Source: JADLGL01 sp963667605
Lineage (GTDB): Bacteria; Pseudomonadota; Alphaproteobacteria; Rhizobiales; Kaistiaceae
NCBI GenBank assembly: GCA_963667605.2
Contig: CAXXUZ010000003.1
Coordinates: 1,426,001-1,490,000 of the forward strand
DNA length: 64,000 nt
Reading direction: 5' to 3'
This document shows, piece by piece, positions 18,128 to 25,851 of the stretch (position 1 is the first letter of the stretch; each line of letters starts with the position of its first letter). Below the pieces are notes generated by a model. That model saw nothing but the letters and a program-made list of their open reading frames with translations. It searched no databases and had not been told where the DNA came from. A program made the position numbers and the translations under genes.

Positions 18128-18916
18128 TCAGTTTTCGCGCGGCGCGGCGCTTTCGTGCCAGCGGCGCATTGCCAAATGCGAGATCAGACTGGTGGCGAAG
18201 AAGATGCTGATGCCGGTAAGGGCGAGCAGTAGGAGAGCGGCAAAAACGCGTGGAGTATCGAGCAGGAACTGGGCCTCGAAGATGCGAAAGGCGAGACCCG
18301 AACGCCGCCCGGCCGATCCAGCAGCGAACTCAGCAACGACCGCCGCGATCAGCGCCAAGCCGCCGGCAATCTTGAGGCCGGTGAAGAAATAAGGCAACGC
18401 CGACGGAGTCTTGAGGAGCCATAATGTCTGCCAGCGCCCCGCACCATAAAGATCAAACAGATTGAGGAGATTGTGATCGACTGATTTCAGTCCCTGGGCC
18501 GTGTTGGACAGGATCGGAAAGAAAGCGACGATCCAAGCGAGAATCAAAAGAGCGGTCTGGGTCTCCGGCACCCAGATCAACAACAGCGGCGCGATGGCGA
18601 TGATCGGCGTCACCTGCAGCACCACCGCATAGGGGTAGAGGGCGAACTCGATCCAGCGCGATTGAATCATGAACACGGCGAGTGCTACGCCTCCCACCAC
18701 CGCCAGCAGCAGCGCCAGCAAAGTGAGCTTGACGGTGATCCAAAGTGCCGGCCCAAGGATGGCCCAATCTTCGACCAGGGCAGCGATAGTCTGGGCCGGG
18801 CTCGGAAGTATGAAGGTCAGCGTTGCGGCTGCGGAAATGTGCCACACGATCACGACGAGCACCGAAATCGCCAGCGGAACGGCAACGCGCAGCCATGATA
18901 ATCGGCTACGATTCAT
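18128..18916 (-). CDS. thiX: ABC transporter permease, ThiX-type (thiamine pyrimidine precursor)
   Basis: 262 residues with about six membrane helices and a BPD_transp_1 EAA loop (SVDHNLLNLFDLYGAGRWQTLWLLKTPSALPYFFTGLKIAG). The ATG overlaps the ATPase stop (18913-18916), so the order thiY-thiZ-thiX is one operon. The assignment to pyrimidine-precursor uptake rests mainly on the binding protein; SsuC/TauC-like permeases are similar in sequence. Confidence 0.85.
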   Translation of the reverse strand: MNRSRLSWLRVAVPLAISVLVVIVWHISAAATLTFILPSPAQTIAALVEDWAILGPALWITVKLTLLALLLAVVGGVALAVFMIQSRWIEFALYPYAVVLQVTPIIAIAPLLLIWVPETQTALLILAWIVAFFPILSNTAQGLKSVDHNLLNLFDLYGAGRWQTLWLLKTPSALPYFFTGLKIAGGLALIAAVVAEFAAGSAGRRSGLAFRIFEAQFLLDTPRVFAALLLLALTGISIFFATSLISHLAMRRWHESAAPREN

Positions 18917-19731
18917 CGATTTCCCGCCTCAGGATCCGATGACATGACTTTGTTGAGCGCGGCCGAGATGTCTCGGCAGATCTCGTTGTAGGGCTGGCTG
19001 GTGCGATAGGACTCGCTTCGCGGATAAGGAGTTTTGACGTTGAATTGTTCGGCGATCCGACCGGGACGCGGGGTCATCAGCAGAATTCGCTGCGATAGAT
19101 AGGCGGATTCGAAAACCGAATGACTGACGAAAACGACGGTCCATCCGAAGCGGTGCCATAGCGCTAGGAGATCGTCATTGAGGCGAAAGCGAGTGATCTC
19201 ATCAAGCGCGGCGAAAGGCTCGTCGAGCAGGAGCAGCCTCGGCTTGGTCACCAGCGCTCGCGCGATCGAGGCGCGCATCCGCATGCCACCCGACAGTTCC
19301 CGTGGATGGGCGCGTTTGAAGTTGGTGAGACCGACCAGTTCGAGCGCCTCGCTCACCGCATGGTCCGCCTCGGCTCCATTGGTGCCGATGATACGAAGCG
19401 GCAGCCGGATATTGTCGGACAAAGTCGCCCATGGCATCAGCGTCGGGTCCTGAAAGACGTAGCCAATGCGGCCTTGGGTTTGCTTCGGCTGCGCGTCGCT
19501 GCGCCAGCTGATGATGCCGGCGGTCGGCTGGCCGAGGTCGGCAACCAGCCTCAGAAGAGTCGACTTGCCGCAACCGGACGGTCCGAGCAATCCGACAAAT
19601 TCTCCATCGGCGATCGAGAGGCTGACATCATCGAGCGCGGCGGTGCCATTTCGGTAGGTCTTGCCGACATGGTCGAGGCTGACAATCGGTCCGGCGGGGG
19701 ACCGGTCGTCACCGACATTTCGATCAATCAG
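18913..19731 (-). CDS. thiZ: ABC transporter ATPase, ThiZ-type; no canonical start codon
   Basis: Walker A GPSGCGKST, signature LSGGM, Walker B LLLLDEP and the switch His (VSHSVFES) are all present. In-frame coding (SLDHVGKTYRNGTAALDDVSLSIADGEFVGLL) extends upstream of the first TTG (19590) and is clearly part of the protein. Between the upstream in-frame stop and that TTG there is no ATG, GTG or TTG. The plausible starts are CTG 19731 (GAAGG 9 bases upstream) or ATT 19728, both overlapping the thiY stop. Either a non-canonical coupled start or a mutated/mis-assembled start; about 272 residues as annotated. Confidence 0.85.
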   Translation of the reverse strand: MIDRNVGDDRSPAGPIVSLDHVGKTYRNGTAALDDVSLSIADGEFVGLLGPSGCGKSTLLRLVADLGQPTAGIISWRSDAQPKQTQGRIGYVFQDPTLMPWATLSDNIRLPLRIIGTNGAEADHAVSEALELVGLTNFKRAHPRELSGGMRMRASIARALVTKPRLLLLDEPFAALDEITRFRLNDDLLALWHRFGWTVVFVSHSVFESAYLSQRILLMTPRPGRIAEQFNVKTPYPRSESYRTSQPYNEICRDISAALNKVMSSDPEAGNR

Positions 19732-20746
19732 CGCCTTGGGCCTTCAATCGCATTCCAACACCGTTGCAAACGAATCGATTGGTGTAGAGCGTCGTGAGGT
19801 CGAGGCCCTCGGGAACGACACCAGCGGCGGCCATCGCCTCATAGAAGGATCTCACCTTGGTATCGTCGAAGCAGCCGATACCGTTCTCCAGCGCGACGCC
19901 GGAATCGACCAAACCGCGCGAGCGCATCTGCTCCAGAGCATAAGCCAGCAGCTCGTCGGTCATGTCGGGATTTTCTCGCTTGATCAGCTCATTGGCGGCG
20001 GTGTTGTCGCCATAGAGGTAATTGTACCAGCCGATGATCGAGGCATCGACGAACCGCTGCACGAGGTCGAGATTGGCTTCGACAAAGTCGAGGCGTGCTT
20101 CGATCATCGTCGAAGGAGTGTCGAAGCCGTAATCGGCGATCAAGAAAACCAACGGCTCCACACCGCCCTGGCGGGCGATAGTGAACGGCTCGGAGGTGAC
20201 ATAGCCTTGTTGCGCTGATAGCGAATTGGCGAGGAAGGGAGCGACGGTGAAAGCGTAAGGGCGGAATTGATCGTCACTGAAGCCTGACCAATTGGCCTTC
20301 ATCCATCGGAAAACCGAGACAAAGACATCGTTGGCCATATAGAGGGTCGGCAGATTGGCGAGATCGGCGAAGGTTTCGACGCCGGCATCGGGATGAGCGA
20401 TGAAGACTTGCGGCTCCTTCTGGAAGATCGCAGCGATCTCGATGAGCGGCGGGACGTCCTGCGCCATCGCGTTCATCGGCTGCAAGAGATTGCCGGACAT
20501 GTAGAACTGGACGCGGCCGGAAATCAGCAGGCTGCGATTGGGAGACATCGGCCCGCCTTGGAGGATGGTGACGTCCAGCCCGTATTCCTCATAGGTGCCG
20601 TCGGCTAAAGCCTGATAGAAGCCGCCATGCTCGGCCTCGGCCAGCCAGTTGGTGCCAAAGACGATCTCGTCCAGCGCGCTGGCCGGTTGCGTCGAAATCG
20701 CGGCGACCGCGAACGCGGCGACAAATAGGGTGCGGTTCAGATACAT
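19724..20746 (-). CDS. thiY: Periplasmic binding protein, ThiY-type (NMT1/THI5-like)
   Basis: 340 residues with a Sec signal peptide (LFVAAFAVAAISTQPASA). The NMT1 signature NWLAEAEHGGFYQALADGTYEEYGLDVTI is followed by GGP. Members bind formylaminopyrimidine or HMP, thiamine pyrimidine precursors, and deliver them to ThiXZ. First gene of the operon. I looked for a TPP riboswitch in the 279-base divergent upstream region and found no recognisable CUGAGA/ACCUGAUC pairing, so regulation is unknown. Confidence 0.88.
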   Translation of the reverse strand: MYLNRTLFVAAFAVAAISTQPASALDEIVFGTNWLAEAEHGGFYQALADGTYEEYGLDVTILQGGPMSPNRSLLISGRVQFYMSGNLLQPMNAMAQDVPPLIEIAAIFQKEPQVFIAHPDAGVETFADLANLPTLYMANDVFVSVFRWMKANWSGFSDDQFRPYAFTVAPFLANSLSAQQGYVTSEPFTIARQGGVEPLVFLIADYGFDTPSTMIEARLDFVEANLDLVQRFVDASIIGWYNYLYGDNTAANELIKRENPDMTDELLAYALEQMRSRGLVDSGVALENGIGCFDDTKVRSFYEAMAAAGVVPEGLDLTTLYTNRFVCNGVGMRLKAQGAD

Positions 20747-21025
20747 TTCAGCGATTCATCAATGGTTGAGCAGCCCAAACTTGATCTCGGGTGGCGACAA
20801 TGGACAACAAACATGGGCCTGATCTTAGCGACGGACCAACCGAATGTTGCGACCATCGTCGGTATAATCCGAAAACGGATCATATCAAGGCCGGTGGCCG
20901 ATCCGGTCATCGTCAAATCGATAGAGGGCCCAGAGGGCCCTGGCTTCTGCCGGGCATCGGCACCATGCTAATCCGGCTTGGGCTCGGCCGATTGTTGGCC
21001 GTGCCAAGCGTTTGAGACTTGCCGC

Positions 21026-21847
21026 ATGAGCCCGCAATCGCCCCGTCGCACATGGAGTGAGATGACCGCCGAGGAGATCCGGGCGGGCAGCCCAGCCGAT
21101 TGGGTGGCGGTGATCCCGCTCGGTGCGATCGAACAGCATGGCCCGCATCTTCCGTTGATCACAGATAGCCTGATCGGCGCTGGGCTGCTGGCACTGGCCT
21201 TCGACCTGTTGCCGGAAGATGTGCCGGCGACGGCACTACCGATGATTGAGATCGGCAAGTCGGACGAACATTTGTCATTCCCCGGCACCCTGTCATTCAG
21301 TGCGGCCAATCTGACCGCGAACTTGATCGGCACCGCGGAGGGAGCGATCAGGGCAGGGGTGAAGAAGATCGTCTTCATAAACGCACATGGCGGCAACAGT
21401 CCGGTCGTCGATATCGTCATCCGAGAATTGCGAGTCCGTCATCCGGTTCTTGCTGTCGCCGCCGCCTGGTCGCGTTTTGGTGTTCCTGATGGGTTGGTGG
21501 ACGAAGACGAAATCGCCTTCGGTATTCATGGCGGGGCGATCGAGACCTCGTTGATGCTGTATTTGCGGCCGGATCTGGTGCGGATGGAGGCGGCTGAGGA
21601 TTTCGGATCGCTGCAGGAGGAACTCGCCTCCGACTTCGAACATCTGCGCGCTTATGGGCCCGTGCGGTTCGGCTGGTTGGCCGCGGATCTCAATCCTGCC
21701 GGCGTGGTCGGCAATGCCGCCGCGGCGTCGCCCGAAATCGGTCGCACGATCGCCGGGCATCAAGCGGCAGGCTTCGCCAAGCTTTGCGCCGAGGTTCACG
21801 ACTTCGATCTATCACGCTTCGCCGGCAGCGATGGATTGCCGGAATAA
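21026..21847 (+). CDS. Creatininase-family metal-dependent amidohydrolase
   Basis: 273 residues from ATG 21026. Metal and active-site motifs of the creatininase/MftE fold are visible: IPLGAIEQHGPHLPLITD, INAHGGNSPV and HGGAIETSLML. Family members hydrolyse cyclic amides (creatinine, formylaminopyrimidine-type intermediates, mycofactocin precursor). The substrate is unknown. The position divergent from thiYZX makes a role in salvage of a formamidopyrimidine tempting, since related amidohydrolases occur with pyrimidine-precursor transport, but that is inference only. Confidence 0.88.
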   Translation: MSPQSPRRTWSEMTAEEIRAGSPADWVAVIPLGAIEQHGPHLPLITDSLIGAGLLALAFDLLPEDVPATALPMIEIGKSDEHLSFPGTLSFSAANLTANLIGTAEGAIRAGVKKIVFINAHGGNSPVVDIVIRELRVRHPVLAVAAAWSRFGVPDGLVDEDEIAFGIHGGAIETSLMLYLRPDLVRMEAAEDFGSLQEELASDFEHLRAYGPVRFGWLAADLNPAGVVGNAAAASPEIGRTIAGHQAAGFAKLCAEVHDFDLSRFAGSDGLPE

Positions 21848-21998
21848 GCTGGGCAATGGCGAGGCGAGCAGGGCGAGGGCCGTTCTGACCAGCGCCATAA
21901 CCGATCAACAGTTCGAAATTGCCGGGTGCCGGTGTGGCGCAGGCACCGACGCCGGCCTATATCCCGCTGCATAGTTTGAGATCATTCGAGGTAAGTTC

Positions 21999-23015
21999 AT
22001 GAGCCAGGCCCAAATTCCGGTCACCGTTCTCACCGGCTATCTTGGTGCCGGCAAGACGACCCTCCTTAATCGCATCCTCAGCGAGGAACACGGCAAACGC
22101 TACGCCGTGATCGTCAATGAATTTGGCGAGGTCAATATCGACAATGATCTCATCGTCGAATCCGACGAAGAGATCCATGAGATGAATAATGGCTGCGTAT
22201 GCTGCACGGTGCGGGGTGATCTGGTGCGCGCGGTTGAAGGGCTGGTGAAGCGCCCCGGCGGCTTCGACGGGATCCTGATTGAAACCACCGGCCTCGCGGA
22301 CCCGGCACCGGTGGCGCAGACCTTCTTCATGGATGAGGAGATTGCCGAGCGGGCGAAGCTTGATGCGGTGGTGACTGTCGCCGATGCCAAGCATCTCTTG
22401 CTCCGGCTGGACGACGCGTCCGAGGCCGAGGACCAGATCGCCTTTGCCGACGTCATCCTCCTCAACAAGGCCGATCTGGTTGATCCGGCGGAATTGGCGG
22501 CGGTTGAGCGGCGGATTCGCGCCATCAATCCGAGCGCCATCATTCATCGTACGGAGCGCTGTGATTTGCCCTTAGAGCTTGTGCTCGATCGCGGCGCCTT
22601 CGATCTTGACCGGATCCTGACGCTCGATCCTGACTTTCTCGATGAAGACGAGCACGATCATCGCCACGATGACCATGAGCATGGCCATGACGATGACCAC
22701 GATCACGGCCGGCATGATCATTCGGTGACTTCGGTATCGCTGATCGGCGGCGAGATGCAGCCGGAGAGGTTCTTCCCCTGGATTCGCGAAGTCACTCAGG
22801 TTCAGGGGCCGGATATTCTTCGGCTCAAGGGGATCTTGGCTTTCAAAGGCGACGATGAGCGTTACGTGCTGCAGGGCGTTCACATGATCATCGAAGGCGA
22901 CCACCAGCGACCCTGGCGCGACAGCGAGGCGCGAATGAGCAAGCTGGTCTTCATCGGCCGCCATCTCGACGAAGAACAACTTCGCGCCGGCTTCGATGCT
23001 TGCCGCGCGGCGTAG
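21999..23015 (+). CDS. COG0523 (CobW/ZNG1-type) metal-chaperone GTPase
   Basis: 338 residues. G-domain motifs: GYLGAGKTT (P-loop), the metal-binding CxCC motif in NNGCVCCTVRGDL, ETTGLADP, and NKAD in LLNKADL. A long His/Asp/Glu stretch (about 215-243, DEHDHRHDDHEHGHDDDHDHG) precedes the CobW_C domain. Such GTPases insert or deliver zinc or other metals. No Zur-like palindrome is obvious upstream. Downstream, a WD40 gene that in my recollection normally follows this GTPase in alphaproteobacteria is now 11 kb away beyond an inserted island. Confidence 0.93.
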   Translation: MSQAQIPVTVLTGYLGAGKTTLLNRILSEEHGKRYAVIVNEFGEVNIDNDLIVESDEEIHEMNNGCVCCTVRGDLVRAVEGLVKRPGGFDGILIETTGLADPAPVAQTFFMDEEIAERAKLDAVVTVADAKHLLLRLDDASEAEDQIAFADVILLNKADLVDPAELAAVERRIRAINPSAIIHRTERCDLPLELVLDRGAFDLDRILTLDPDFLDEDEHDHRHDDHEHGHDDDHDHGRHDHSVTSVSLIGGEMQPERFFPWIREVTQVQGPDILRLKGILAFKGDDERYVLQGVHMIIEGDHQRPWRDSEARMSKLVFIGRHLDEEQLRAGFDACRAA

Positions 23016-23025
23016 CGGTCGGTCG

Positions 23026-23040
23026 TTAACCTTTCATTAA
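23026..23040 (+). promoter_or_regulatory. CtrA-type box (TTAA-N7-TTAA) at the left edge of the island
   Basis: TTAA at 23026-23029, seven bases, TTAA at 23037-23040 followed by C: the full consensus TTAA-N7-TTAAC. The right half lies inside the island's 24-bp repeat; the left half is chromosomal. At the right-hand repeat (33985) only the right half remains, with CTAA at the wrong spacing. Confidence 0.55.
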
Positions 23041-23057
23041 CTATGATTGGTCGAGGC
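23034..23057 (+). repeat. Left attachment-site repeat of the island
   Basis: 24 bases identical to 33985-34008; begins TCATTAAC and ends GGTCGAGGC. It lies 18 bases after the COG0523 GTPase stop. It is not part of a tRNA gene. Confidence 0.85.
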
Positions 23058-23130
23058 AGCCTTGAACCAGCCCAATAATCGTGCTATTACAGTTGGTTAG
23101 CTAGTTCTAGGCCTTAGACCACTCGGCTGA

Positions 23131-23138
23131 TAGGTCAC
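23131..23138 (+). promoter_or_regulatory. Possible integrase arm site (left)
   Basis: TAGGTCAC about 75 bases inside the left repeat. The same word recurs inside the right end at 33849-33856, with a further AGGTCAC at 33861-33867, the arrangement expected of arm-type binding sites. Short, so tentative. Confidence 0.3.
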
Positions 23139-23171
23139 ATATAGGGCACATTTCGTGGAAATTCGCCTGCG

Positions 23172-23978
23172 TTAGGGGGAGGATTTCAGCTCAGCCTCCT
23201 GAGCCGCTTCTCTGCGCTGGAGGTAGTAATAGCCGCGATGTAAATCCCGACAGAATCGGGAGGTTGAACGGCGGCCGGTGCTGGAGCCGGTGAGAAAAAT
23301 CTTTTGGCAATAATCGCACCGCTTTGTGCTGGCACCACGGACGACGATCATCGCCGCCTCCAAAAACATAAAATCGAGGAGACTCCGCGGCTTCAGTACG
23401 AATTTTGGGTTTCCGTATTCTGGCTGGCTCGTGTTGCGATCGACTGAGAGCGTTCTCGTCAACGAAACTTCAAGGCCCATCGGTTGTTGTTGCGGTGGCA
23501 ACAACGACTTCCCGCTCAACCTGCCCAAGAAGTCCGGCACTGTGAGTTCCCAGCCTTTAAGCAGGCTGTTTATTCGATCAATTGCTCCGTCTCGATCTTT
23601 GCCACCGGCTTCCTCAACCTGCGCCGTGGCCCAAAGGGCGATCAGACGTACATAGCGCACGTCGAAATATGATGATTGATCTAGAAGCCCTTGTTGACTG
23701 AGGAATGCGGCAAGCTTCGCATCCTGGGCCGACTGATCTGCCTCATCACCGATATTGGCTAACTGGACGATCAGCGGGTCATCGAGCCCGGCGAGCCGAT
23801 GTCTTACGACCTCTCTTCGCTCGGTCCTGTACTGGAAGACCGGTATTTTTGCTGGCTCCGTCGTGGTCGGATTATCAATCTCGAAAATCGTAACGCCGTC
23901 TGGGCAACGGCGAAAAGCCACCTCCAAGTCGAGCATTCCACCACTCCCTTTAACCGCGTACAACGCTAATTCGTGCAT
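23172..23978 (-). CDS. Hypothetical island protein with C-terminal CxxC...C zinc-finger-like motif
   Basis: 268 residues, no family named with confidence. The N-terminal two thirds are an alpha/beta mix with LAGLDDPLIVQLANIGDE. The C-terminus has CDYCQKIFLTGSSTGRR then SRFCRDLHRGYYYLQRRE, a CxxC...C..H arrangement seen in CGNR-like and replicon-associated zinc fingers and in plasmid/ICE proteins. DNA binding is a reasonable inference. It is transcribed towards the left repeat and away from the replication genes. A shorter start at MLDLEVAF is possible. Confidence 0.65.
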   Translation of the reverse strand: MHELALYAVKGSGGMLDLEVAFRRCPDGVTIFEIDNPTTTEPAKIPVFQYRTERREVVRHRLAGLDDPLIVQLANIGDEADQSAQDAKLAAFLSQQGLLDQSSYFDVRYVRLIALWATAQVEEAGGKDRDGAIDRINSLLKGWELTVPDFLGRLSGKSLLPPQQQPMGLEVSLTRTLSVDRNTSQPEYGNPKFVLKPRSLLDFMFLEAAMIVVRGASTKRCDYCQKIFLTGSSTGRRSTSRFCRDLHRGYYYLQRREAAQEAELKSSP

Positions 23979-24073
23979 CGCGATATGGCTTTGTAGAACA
24001 GGCCATCAGGGGTTGCAACCTTCCTCAGCCTCATCCATCATTTGACAACGATAACCGAAATGGAGCCGCTGTT

Positions 24074-24361
24074 ATGGACCCCACTGTCGATGATGGATTG
24101 GCCGCCAGGAAGAAGGCGGCGAACACCGAGAAAATGCGGCGCATTGTTGAGGAGCGAAAGCAAGAGCGCCTCGTTGGTAAAGCCGAGGTTTGCTTCAGAC
24201 TCGGCATTTCGCCAGCAACTTTGTGGAGATGGACCCGATCAGGCCGGTGGCCAGCGCCGATCGAACTATCGCCGCAATTAAAGAAATGGCTGGAATCGGT
24301 TCTTGATCGAGAGATCGAGAAGATAAAGGAGGCGGCCGATGTCGATCCGCAGACCGCCTGA
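24074..24361 (+). CDS. AlpA-like helix-turn-helix regulator
   Basis: 95 residues. A basic N-terminal helix precedes LVGKAEVCFRLGISPATLWRWTRSGRWPAPIELSP, the AlpA/MerR-type winged HTH seen in regulators and excisionases of P4-like elements, then a C-terminal helix (KKWLESVLDREIEKIKEA). It would control island gene expression or excision. It overlaps the next gene by 23 bases. AlpA proteins are usually 65-95 residues, so the length fits. Confidence 0.8.
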   Translation: MDPTVDDGLAARKKAANTEKMRRIVEERKQERLVGKAEVCFRLGISPATLWRWTRSGRWPAPIELSPQLKKWLESVLDREIEKIKEAADVDPQTA

Positions 24362-24602
24362 TGAGCGAAGCCGCCGGCTGGGGCACAACGCGACGGCTTC
24401 TGAGATTGATCCGATTGGTAGTGAGATCAAATCCGAAGATAGATATTTTCCGACATTCTGGCAACAGGCGCTCATTCCGAGAAACAGTGCCACGGATCTC
24501 AGGCTGCAAAGGCTGGCGCAAAGGCTCCATGAACAGGGGCAGCGGCCGCTGTACGAATTCCTGCGAGAAATATTGGGCGGCGATGTCGATATCTGGAAGC
24601 AG

Positions 24603-25697
24603 CTAGTGGATGGAATCTAACGCTTGATGCCCGCGTCTGACAGCGGCGATGATTTTGTCGGGATCCTTTGTCCAGATGAAGGGCTGCGGATCGTTGTTGG
24701 TGTGTTCGAGGAAGCGGTTGATGGTGGCCTGGAGATCGACGATCGAGTGGAAGACGCCGCGCTTGAGACGTTGCTTTGCGAGCTTTGCGAAGAAACCTTC
24801 GACGGCGTTGAGCCAGGAGCAGGATGTTGGGGTGAAGTGGAAGAAAAAGCGCGGATGGCACGTAAGCCACCCGCGGACCTTGGGATGCTTGTGGGCGGCG
24901 TAGTTGTCGAGGATCACATGGACCAGCTTTCCCGCGGGCACGTCGGCCTCGATGGCGTTGAGGAAGCGAATGAACTCTTGGTGTCGATGGCGCTGCATGC
25001 ACTGGCCGATGACACGCCCTTCGAGCACGTTCAGCGCGGCGAACAGCGTGGTCGTGCCGTGCCGCTTGTAGTCATGCGTCATCGTGCCCGCGCGTCCCGT
25101 CTTCATCGGCAGCCCGGGTTGGGTGCGGTCGAGCGCCTGGATCTGGCTCTTCTCGTCAACCGACAGGACAACGGCGTGCGCCGGCGGATCGACATAAAGG
25201 CCGACGATGTCCCGCAGCTTGGGAATGAACTCCGGGTCACGCGACAGCTTGAACTGCCGGACCCGGTGGGGCTGAAGCCCGTGCGCCCGCCAGATGCGCT
25301 GTACCGCGCTGACGCTGATGCCGACCGTCTTGGCCATCGCCGGCGCCGTCCAATGTGTCGCCTCGTGGCGCGGCGCACTCAGCGTCAGCGCGACGACGCG
25401 GTCAGCGATTTCCCGGCCGAGCGGCGGAACGCGCGAGGGTCGCGTCTTGTCCCGCAGCAACCCCTCGACACCCTCGTGCATGAAGCGCTCCTGCCAACGC
25501 CAAACCGCTGTCTTGCTCTTGCCGGTGCGGCGCATGATCTCGACCGTGCCGAGACCATCCCCGCTCAGAAGGACGATCCGTGCCCGCCACACGTGTTTCT
25601 GCCGGCTGTTCCGGTCCGCAACGACCGCTTCGAGACGAGCACGGTCGGCGGTACTCACATCGACGATGATTCCTGGCCGCATGCGCCAGACTCGCAC
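24603..25697 (-). CDS. IS630-family transposase, copy 2 (intact)
   Basis: Same protein as copy 1 with a few substitutions (for example IMRRTGKS instead of IMRCTGKS). The GTG start is at 25697, or ATG at 25682. The frame remains open upstream to a TTG at 25733, unlike in copy 1, which carries an extra A there. DDE residues are present. The stop TAG again uses the target TA and flanking G. Confidence 0.94.
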   Translation of the reverse strand: MRVWRMRPGIIVDVSTADRARLEAVVADRNSRQKHVWRARIVLLSGDGLGTVEIMRRTGKSKTAVWRWQERFMHEGVEGLLRDKTRPSRVPPLGREIADRVVALTLSAPRHEATHWTAPAMAKTVGISVSAVQRIWRAHGLQPHRVRQFKLSRDPEFIPKLRDIVGLYVDPPAHAVVLSVDEKSQIQALDRTQPGLPMKTGRAGTMTHDYKRHGTTTLFAALNVLEGRVIGQCMQRHRHQEFIRFLNAIEADVPAGKLVHVILDNYAAHKHPKVRGWLTCHPRFFFHFTPTSCSWLNAVEGFFAKLAKQRLKRGVFHSIVDLQATINRFLEHTNNDPQPFIWTKDPDKIIAAVRRGHQALDSIH

Positions 25698-25751
25698 ACA
25701 ACGTGCCCGGCGAGAATCCCTCGCGGGATTCAAACGTCAAATTTTATCCAC
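24606..25751 (-). mobile_element. IS630-family insertion sequence, copy 2 (1146 bp)
   Basis: TA duplications at 24604-24605 and 25752-25753 within CTAG; same terminal repeats as copy 1, inverted on the map. The host gene reads through perfectly once it is removed, so the insertion is precise and recent. Confidence 0.95.
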
Positions 25752-25851
25752 TAGAGCGCTACGCTCGGCTGCCATCGGGATTCATCCGGGCACTTGGTGC
25801 CGATCAACTCGCGACAACGATAACGATCGTGCCGCCTTCGGAGGAAGCGGC

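Noticed and set aside
20747..21025. TPP riboswitch upstream of thiY
   Set aside because: I looked for the CUGAGA and ACCUGAUC halves with correct spacing on the minus strand and did not find them.
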